This document shows positions 22,820 to 27,639 of a stretch of DNA of 27,639 nucleotides, piece by piece. The stretch covers positions 1-27,639 of the forward strand of contig JASHRA010000174.1 in NCBI GenBank assembly GCA_030038765.1, read 5' to 3'. Source of the stretch: Candidatus Dormiibacterota bacterium. GTDB taxonomy: Bacteria > Chloroflexota > Dormibacteria > Aeolococcales > Bog-877. Below the pieces are notes generated by a model that ran no database searches, was not told the origin of the DNA, and saw only the letters and a program-made list of their open reading frames with translations. Made by a program: the position numbers and the translations under genes. Within the stretch, counting starts at the first letter, position 1; each line of letters opens with the position of its first letter.

Positions 22820-23563
22820 CTAGCTGCCGAGGTGCTCGCCGAAGAAGTCCCAGATCTCCTCCCAGCCCTGGGTCGCCGCCTCCTGCCGGTAGCTCGGCCT
22901 CTCCGTGGCGAAGAAGGCGTGACCCGCGCCGGGGTAGGTGTGGAACTCGAACTGCTTGCCCGCGGCGCTGAGCGCGCGCTCGAGCTCCGCCGTCTGGTCC
23001 GGCGACGGGTACTGGTCCTCGGCCCCGAAGAGGCCCAGGACCGGACAGGACAGCTGGCCGACCCGGTCCAACAGCGGGCTCACGTGCAGCGGGGAGTCCG
23101 CGGGCGGCGTGCCGACGATGAAGGCCCCGTAGCAGACGACGGCGGCGTCCAGCTCCAGGCTGCACGCCGCCAGGAAGGACTGGCGGCCGCCGGAGCAGTA
23201 GCCGATGACGCCCAGGCGGCCGTTGGCGCTCTCACGCCCGCGCAGATAGGTGCCCGCTCCACCCACGTCCCCGACCAGCCGCGGGTCAGGCACGCCGCCC
23301 TTGGCCCGGACCGCCGCGGCGGCGTCGTCCGGGTCCGCCCCCGGCGCTTCGCGCCAGTAGAGGTTGGGACACGCGGCCAGGTAGCCGTGGGCCGCGAAGC
23401 GCCGGGTCACCTCCTTGCTCCACTCGTCGTAGCCGGGCATGTGGTGGATGACCACGACCGAGCCGTACCGGCCCGGGTCCAGGGGCTGGGCCACGTAGGC
23501 CTGGATCTCGTCACCCCCGTGCCCCGGGAACTGGACCGTCTCCGCCCTGATGTCGCCCTTCAT
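22820..23563 (-). CDS. Dienelactone hydrolase family protein
   Basis: A 247-residue alpha/beta hydrolase of the dienelactone hydrolase family (carboxymethylenebutenolidase type), typical length about 235-250. The catalytic triad is visible: Cys123 in GYCSGG, Asp183 in GAEDQYPSP and His215 in GAGHAFF. The N-terminal VVVIHHMPGYDEW and later FTYP-like HTYPGAGHAF are family marks. Members hydrolyse dienelactones in chlorocatechol degradation, but many act on other esters or lactones; the substrate here is unknown. ATG 23563 has GGAGGTGAGGA 5 nt upstream. The much longer open frame (to 24964) is antisense to proC and should be ignored. It is the first gene of a two-gene operon and divergent from proC. 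Confidence 0.9.
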   Translation of the reverse strand: MKGDIRAETVQFPGHGGDEIQAYVAQPLDPGRYGSVVVIHHMPGYDEWSKEVTRRFAAHGYLAACPNLYWREAPGADPDDAAAAVRAKGGVPDPRLVGDVGGAGTYLRGRESANGRLGVIGYCSGGRQSFLAACSLELDAAVVCYGAFIVGTPPADSPLHVSPLLDRVGQLSCPVLGLFGAEDQYPSPDQTAELERALSAAGKQFEFHTYPGAGHAFFATERPSYRQEAATQGWEEIWDFFGEHLGS

Positions 23564-23578
23564 CCCGGTCCTCACCTC

Positions 23579-23625
23579 CAATCTGGCTCCGGCCGGCCAA
23601 CAGCTGCGCCCAGCGAGCCAGATTG
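23579..23625. promoter_or_regulatory. Perfect 11-bp inverted repeat between hydrolase and proC
   Basis: CAATCTGGCTC (23579-23589) and GAGCCAGATTG (23615-23625) are exact reverse complements 25 bp apart. The left arm abuts the ribosome site of the hydrolase gene; the right arm is 70-80 bp from the proC start. It could be paired operator half-sites for both promoters, or a hairpin in the hydrolase leader. The loop also holds GGCCGGCC and CAGCTG palindromes. Confidence 0.6.
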
Positions 23626-23695
23626 TTTCACCCCGGAGATGCCCGGCGTCCCCACGGACCCGGCGGAAACTGAATGTGGCAACCTTGCGGTGCCC

Positions 23696-24628
23696 ATGGA
23701 GGAGATGGTGGCGGCGACCAACCCCGCTCCCGCTGGATCCGGCGACGCGGCGCCCGTACCGGCGGCCCCGGGACGGATCGGAGTGGTCGGTGCCGGCGTG
23801 ATGGCCGAGGCCATGGTCGCTGGCTGGCTTCGGCGGGGCCTGGTCCAGCCCCAGCAGGTCACCTGCAGCCATCCGCGGCCGGAGCGGCGGGAGGAGCTGC
23901 GCCACCGCTACGGCGTGGAGGTGGTGGGCAGCAACGCGAGCGCCAGCCGCGCCGCCTCGATCGTGGCGCTGACCGTCAAGCCGCAGATGCTGCCCCGGGT
24001 TCTGCCGGAGCTGAGGGGGACGCTGACCGATGACGCCCTGGTGCTGAGCATCGTGGCCGGCGCCAGTACCGCGAGCATCCGCGCCGGGCTGGGGCACAGC
24101 GCGGTCGTGCGCGCCATGCCGAACACGCCGGCGCAGATCGGGTCCGGGGTCACGGTCTGGTACGCGACCCCGGACGTGAACCCCGGGCAGCGCGAGCTGG
24201 CGGACCTGCTCCTGCATGCTCTCGGGGTCTCGGTCGAGGTCGAGGACGAGCTCCAGGTGGCCATGGCCACGGCCCTCAGCGGCACCGGCCCCACCTATGC
24301 CTTCCTCTTCGCCGAGGCGCTCATCGAGGCAGGCGTTCACCTCGGCTTCCCCCGGCACCTGGCGCGCACGCTGGTCTGGGACACGCTCCGGGGATCGGTC
24401 GACTTCGCGGTGCAGAGCGGTGAACATCCGGCTCGGCTGCGCGACATGGTGACCTCTCCGGGCGGCACCTCGGCCGAGGCGCTGGCCGCGCTGGAGCGCG
24501 GCCGCTTCCGCACCGTCGTCGGGGACGCGGTCTGGGCCGCCTACCGCCGCACCAAGGAGCTGGAGACGGGAACCTCCAGCGCTGGCGGGCCCCCGACCGG
24601 CCCGGGGGCCTCGGGGCGGGCCGGCTGA
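23696..24628 (+). CDS. proC: Pyrroline-5-carboxylate reductase
   Basis: A roughly 310-residue P5C reductase, last step of proline synthesis (pyrroline-5-carboxylate to proline, NADPH-dependent). IGVVGAGVMAEAM is the Rossmann motif, RAMPNTPAQIGSGVT and ALSGTGPTYAFLFAEALIEAG are the ProC signatures, and MVTSPGGTSAEAL followed by FRTVVGDAVWAAYRR is the dimerisation and substrate region. The start is uncertain: ATG 23639, ATG 23696, ATG 23705 and GTG 23708 are all in frame, none with ideal ribosome spacing (GGAGGAG at 23698-23704); all leave an extra 20-45 residues before the Rossmann fold. The last 20 residues are low-complexity Gly/Pro/Ala. Another option, a ketimine (pyrroline-2-carboxylate) reductase role, is possible given the hydroxyproline-type operon 19 kb away, but ProC is simpler. 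Confidence 0.9.
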   Translation: MEEMVAATNPAPAGSGDAAPVPAAPGRIGVVGAGVMAEAMVAGWLRRGLVQPQQVTCSHPRPERREELRHRYGVEVVGSNASASRAASIVALTVKPQMLPRVLPELRGTLTDDALVLSIVAGASTASIRAGLGHSAVVRAMPNTPAQIGSGVTVWYATPDVNPGQRELADLLLHALGVSVEVEDELQVAMATALSGTGPTYAFLFAEALIEAGVHLGFPRHLARTLVWDTLRGSVDFAVQSGEHPARLRDMVTSPGGTSAEALAALERGRFRTVVGDAVWAAYRRTKELETGTSSAGGPPTGPGASGRAG

Positions 24629-24694
24629 CCAGATCGCCTCAGCGATTGCCCGACTTTCACGGAACTCGAAATGGCACCCTGGATGTCCTACGTC

Positions 24695-24700
24695 TATAGT
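24695..24700 (+). promoter_or_regulatory. -10 box of a possibly leaderless regulator mRNA
   Basis: TATAGT ends 7 nt before ATG 24708, so transcription would start at or next to the start codon. GGGAG directly touches the ATG and is too close to act as a ribosome site, which supports leaderless translation. The -35 region is poor. Confidence 0.5.
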
Positions 24701-24707
24701 CCGGGAG

Positions 24708-25499
24708 ATGAGCCTCGGCCCGGGAGCGTTGCTGCAGGTGCGTCCTGTGCGCAAGGCCTTCGAGCAGGTGGCCGACCAGCTGAGGCAGCACATCGTCCTG
24801 GGCACGCTGGCACCGGGTGACCGCCTGCCCACCGAGGCGGAGCTCAGCGCGCAGTTCGGGGTCAGCCGGGGCACGGTCCGCGAAGCGCTCCGGACGCTGG
24901 GCAGCGAGGGCCTGATCAGCACCTCGCGGGGCGGCAACGGGGGCAGCTTCGCGGCCGTCCCCAAGGCCAGTCATCTGGTCCAGTCCCTGACCGGGACCAT
25001 CGCCCTCATGACCGCCTCCAACGAGGTGTCGGTGGGCGAGCTCCTGGAGGCCCGTCAGTGCCTGGAGGTGCCGGCCGCCGCCAAGGCGGCCCAGAGGCGC
25101 ACCGCCACCGACCTGGCGGCGCTCGACGCCGCCATCCCGACGTCCACCACGGGTCTCCTCCCGAGCATGCTCTACGAGTGCAACCGCGACTTCCACTTGG
25201 GGGTGGTGAGCGCGGCCGGCAACCGCGTCCTCTCCGTCATCGCGGAACCCCTCTTCGTCACCATGCAGGTCCGCTTCCTGCGCGAGCGCGCGCCCGACGA
25301 CTTCTGGGAGCGGGTCACGGTGGCCCACCGGCAGATCGTCGACGCCATCCGGGCCCGGGACAGCCGCGCCGCCGAGCGGGCCATGGTCGAGCACCTGAAG
25401 GAGCTGGCCCCGACCTACGAGGAGATCGATCGCGAGCCCGGCCCGCGGTCGCGGAGCAGGGAGGCGGCGCCGGCGCGGACCGCCGTGGTCAGCGCCTAG
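24708..25499 (+). CDS. GntR-family (FadR/FCD) transcriptional regulator
   Basis: A 263-residue regulator with an N-terminal winged helix (about 15-80: LPTEAELSAQFGVSRGTVREALRTL, with a Gly-rich wing SRGGNGGSF) and an FCD domain whose metal/ligand positions are Asn159, His163, His207 and His229; Asn in the first place instead of Asp is a known variant. The C-terminal 25 residues are basic and low-complexity. It is probably a local repressor of the convergent F420-type oxidoreductase, of proC, or of a distant operon; targets cannot be read from sequence. Its stop overlaps that of the convergent gene. It is only distantly similar to the regulator at 19619-20422. Confidence 0.9.
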   Translation: MSLGPGALLQVRPVRKAFEQVADQLRQHIVLGTLAPGDRLPTEAELSAQFGVSRGTVREALRTLGSEGLISTSRGGNGGSFAAVPKASHLVQSLTGTIALMTASNEVSVGELLEARQCLEVPAAAKAAQRRTATDLAALDAAIPTSTTGLLPSMLYECNRDFHLGVVSAAGNRVLSVIAEPLFVTMQVRFLRERAPDDFWERVTVAHRQIVDAIRARDSRAAERAMVEHLKELAPTYEEIDREPGPRSRSREAAPARTAVVSA

Positions 25500-26458
25500 G
25501 AGGCACCCTCCCCGCCGCCACCCAGGGCGCGCTTGACCTCCCCGGCGGCGGCGATCAGTTCGGGCGTGCTGAGGTTCGCGTTGCTGAAGGTGAAGCCACC
25601 GATCCCCAGCTCGAGATAGGGAGCGAGGCGCTCCAGGGCGTGGTCCGGGGTCACCGGCTCGCCCACCACGGCGAGGCGCTCGGGCGGGATGCGCTCCTTG
25701 ATCCGGCGCGCGTCGGCCTGGTCCAGCGCCAGCAGGCAGGGCGCCATGACGGTGCGCAGGATGGTGCCGGGGTCGCGACCCTCCTCCTCGCAGTAGCCGT
25801 CGAGGATGCCCATCTTGCGCCTCGACTCCTCGATCCCGGGGAACCAGTTGGAGATGTCGGCGTAGCGGGCGACCAGGCGCAGGGTCCGCTTCTCGCCCGC
25901 GCCGCCGACCAGGATCCGGGGCCCGCCCGCCTGGAGGGGCCGCGGTTCGTTGAGCGCGCGCTCGATCCTGAAGTACCTGCCGGTGAAGCTGGGGCGCTGC
26001 TCGGAGAACATGAGCCGGGCGATCTTGAGCGCCTCCTCGAGCCGGTCCATGCGTCGCCCGATGGGCGGGAACTCGAAGCCGTAGCCGGCGTGCTCGTCCT
26101 CGTTCCAGGCCGCCCCCAACCCCAGCATGGCCCGTCCCTTGGACAGGATGTCGAGGGTGGTGACGATCTTGGCCAGGTGGGCCGGGTTGCGGTAGGTGAC
26201 GCCGGTGACCAGGGCGCTGAGGCGGATGGTGCGGGTCCGCTGCGAGAGCGCCGCCAGCGTGGAGTACGACTCCAGCATCGGCTCCGTCTCCGGGCCCACG
26301 CCCCGGATCTGGTAGAAGTGGTCCATCACGGTGACCATGTCGAAGCCGGCCCGCTCGGCCTCCACCGCCAGCTCGGCGACGTGCTCGAAGAGGCGCTCCG
26401 GGGGCACGCCCGGGAAGCTGTAGCTGGGCATGTGGTAGCCGAAGAAGGGAACGGTCAT
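25496..26458 (-). CDS. LLM-class flavin/F420-dependent oxidoreductase
   Basis: A 320-residue luciferase-like monooxygenase superfamily enzyme. The N-terminus FGYHMPSYSFPG, then AERAGFDMVTVMDHFYQI, and RTIRLSALVTGVTYRNPAHLAKIVTTLDILSKGRAMLGLGAAWNEDEHAGYGFEFPP are the pattern of the F420-dependent LLM branch common in mycobacteria and other actinobacteria (the Rv1855c-like group). GGPRILVGGAGEKRTLRLVARYAD follows as the second conserved block. F420 rather than FMN use is inferred from subfamily resemblance. ATG 26458 has GGAGGAG 8 nt upstream. It is convergent with, and overlaps by four bases, the GntR regulator. Substrate unknown. Confidence 0.9.
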   Translation of the reverse strand: MTVPFFGYHMPSYSFPGVPPERLFEHVAELAVEAERAGFDMVTVMDHFYQIRGVGPETEPMLESYSTLAALSQRTRTIRLSALVTGVTYRNPAHLAKIVTTLDILSKGRAMLGLGAAWNEDEHAGYGFEFPPIGRRMDRLEEALKIARLMFSEQRPSFTGRYFRIERALNEPRPLQAGGPRILVGGAGEKRTLRLVARYADISNWFPGIEESRRKMGILDGYCEEEGRDPGTILRTVMAPCLLALDQADARRIKERIPPERLAVVGEPVTPDHALERLAPYLELGIGGFTFSNANLSTPELIAAAGEVKRALGGGGEGAS

Positions 26459-26554
26459 GTGGGCGTCTCCTCCACTTCACCTGCTGGGCTGAGGACGCAC
26501 CCCACTCTAGTCGGCGAGGCGGTGCGCCCCCGTTGGGAAACCAGCCCGGCGCGC

Positions 26555-26589
26555 CAGGAGCCCGGGTGGACGTTCCACCCGGGCTCCTG
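26555..26589 (-). terminator. Perfect 16-bp hairpin after S53 peptidase gene
   Basis: CAGGAGCCCGGGTGGA (26555-26570) and TCCACCCGGGCTCCTG (26574-26589) pair without mismatch around a 3-nt loop. It begins 27 bp beyond the peptidase stop. It is symmetrical and could act in both directions. There is no T tract on either side. Confidence 0.78.
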
Positions 26590-26616
26590 CTCCGTCAGTC
26601 GCTCTGGGTCTGCCGG

Positions 26617-27639
26617 CTAGCCCTCGTATCCGAAGTCCTGGGCCAGCTGGGTCAGGTTGGGGATGCCGAGGCCGCTGCCCTCGTTGTAGGTCAGCCCCGG
26701 AGTGCCCGTGTAGTAGATGTTGTCGCTGCCCGTGCCCTGCTCCTGGAGCGGGGTGAAGGGCGAGCCGGGCCGCTGGGCGAAGCCGTAGATGGCGGGATTC
26801 CAGAAGCCCACCCGGTGCCCGAGGTAGGAGTCGATGACCGCGGTGCTCCCGTTGAGCTGCGGGGCCACGAAGCTGGTTCCGCCCCAGCCACCCTCGAGCA
26901 GGGGGTCGTCCTCCTGCGCGAACGAGGGGGCGTAGAGGAGGTAGCCGGAGTAGGGGTCGGCGTCGGTGGAGACGTCGGGGACGGCGCGCCCGTCGCCGTA
27001 GCCGTGGCTGACGCCGGGATCGGGGTTGAAGGCCCACTCGGTGGGCTCCACCAGGCCGTCCACGTGCTCGTAGTCGATCGGCGTCATGTACTGCACGGCG
27101 CTGAAGTCGTGCGTCCCGGAGACGTCCTGCTGGTAGGACGGCGTCGCCTCGATGGTGCTGAAGCCGCCCCCGCTGCCGATCACGGCGGATTCGGCGACGG
27201 TGGCCTCGGAGACCCCGTCAACCTTGGCGATGGCGTTCCAGAGGTAGTCCCAGCCCCAGGTCCGCTGGTCGGGGACGGAGACGTTGGCCGACCCGTCGGG
27301 GCCGGTCAGGGTCCCGCTCCAGGGCAGCGTCGTGCCGCCGGCGGCCGTGATGTAGGGGCTGTCGGCGGACGCGCCCACCGAGAGGTTGGTGGTGCCGAGG
27401 TCAACGGAGGCGGTGTAGGCGCCCCAGTCGCCGGCGGCGATGAAGCCGGACTGCCCCTGGGCCGCCATCTCGAGGAAGGCCTCGTCGAAGGCCGCCTCGT
27501 AGGCGGGCGACTCGACGCCCGAGGCGATCGACGCCTCGAGGTAGGTCTCGGACTCGAGCCAGCTCGCCGACACGGTGCTGGCGATGTTCTGGCTGGCGGC
27601 GCTGAAGAAGGCGTCGGCGAACCCGTAGTCGGTGTTGGG
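26617..27639 (-). CDS. S53 (sedolisin/kumamolisin-type) serine-carboxyl peptidase, partial
   Basis: The C-terminal 340 residues of a secreted acid peptidase; the frame is open to the window edge, so the N-terminus, propeptide and signal are missing. Visible: VSASWLESE near the start, GFIAAGDWGAY (the oxyanion Asp region of sedolisins), PYITAAGGTTL, SGGGFSTIEATPSYQQ, GRAVPDVSTDADPYSGYLLY, and GGWGGTSFVAPQ with the nucleophilic Ser. The Glu/Asp pair that completes the S53 catalytic triad would lie upstream. The C-terminus (GSGLGIPNLTQLAQDFG) resembles the calcium-binding end of the family (usually D-x-x-T-GxGxPn) but with a changed lead-in. GTG 27573 is not the real start. Such enzymes work outside the cell at low pH. 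Confidence 0.88.
   Translation of the reverse strand, partial: PNTDYGFADAFFSAASQNIASTVSASWLESETYLEASIASGVESPAYEAAFDEAFLEMAAQGQSGFIAAGDWGAYTASVDLGTTNLSVGASADSPYITAAGGTTLPWSGTLTGPDGSANVSVPDQRTWGWDYLWNAIAKVDGVSEATVAESAVIGSGGGFSTIEATPSYQQDVSGTHDFSAVQYMTPIDYEHVDGLVEPTEWAFNPDPGVSHGYGDGRAVPDVSTDADPYSGYLLYAPSFAQEDDPLLEGGWGGTSFVAPQLNGSTAVIDSYLGHRVGFWNPAIYGFAQRPGSPFTPLQEQGTGSDNIYYTGTPGLTYNEGSGLGIPNLTQLAQDFGYEG

Noticed and set aside
23564..24964. Long N-terminal extension of the dienelactone hydrolase frame
   Set aside because: It is antisense to proC and part of the GntR gene; the ATG at 23563 has an excellent ribosome site and gives normal family length.

Overview
The window is very GC-rich DNA with frequent GTG and TTG starts, dense genes on both strands, an F420-type luciferase-like oxidoreductase, FCD-type GntR regulators, and -10-like boxes (TAnnnT) placed 6-7 nt before start codons, as in leaderless mRNAs. 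This suggests a high-GC Gram-positive-like soil bacterium (Actinomycetota or a neighbouring lineage). The taxon is inference; there is no rRNA or tRNA. The part-gene for an S53 acid peptidase at the right edge hints at an acidic habitat.

Layout. 1-546 holds no convincing gene. 547-4833 (minus) is a four-gene amino-acid catabolic operon: proline dehydrogenase, L-glutamate-gamma-semialdehyde dehydrogenase, a proline-racemase-superfamily enzyme with a Ser/Cys active-site pair (pointing to hydroxyproline chemistry), and a KHG/KDPG-type aldolase. Together they could take proline and hydroxyprolines to glutamate, or to pyruvate plus glyoxylate. 5035-7430 (plus) has an aldo/keto reductase and an MFS transporter with an SLC45/sucrose-transporter-like motif. 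7452-8190 is a decayed short-chain dehydrogenase. 8228-10434 (minus) is a coupled pair: a second aldo/keto reductase and a PLP enzyme of the cysteine-desulfurase-like VC1184 group. 10552-13415 (plus) has an SDR, a Gfo/Idh/MocA oxidoreductase and a CDF metal exporter.

13451-19429 looks different (visibly less GC-extreme, longer intergenic gaps) and reads as a surface-glycan island: a flippase, an ATP-grasp enzyme of the TupA type closely followed by a group II PLP decarboxylase, and a secreted GH26-like glycosidase. This is the best candidate for an undescribed system: an amine made by the decarboxylase could be ligated to an acidic glycan by the ATP-grasp enzyme.

19619-22356 (minus) is a dpp/opp-type permease pair followed by its likely GntR/FCD repressor, with a near-ideal promoter whose -35 box lies inside a perfect palindrome; no binding protein or ATPase is nearby. 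22500-23563 (minus) is dienelactone hydrolase plus a small DUF6295-like protein. Divergent from it are proC and a second FCD regulator (plus), which meets an F420-type oxidoreductase (minus) tail to tail in a shared CTAG. The right edge is a 5'-truncated S53 peptidase with a perfect 16-bp terminator-like hairpin behind it.
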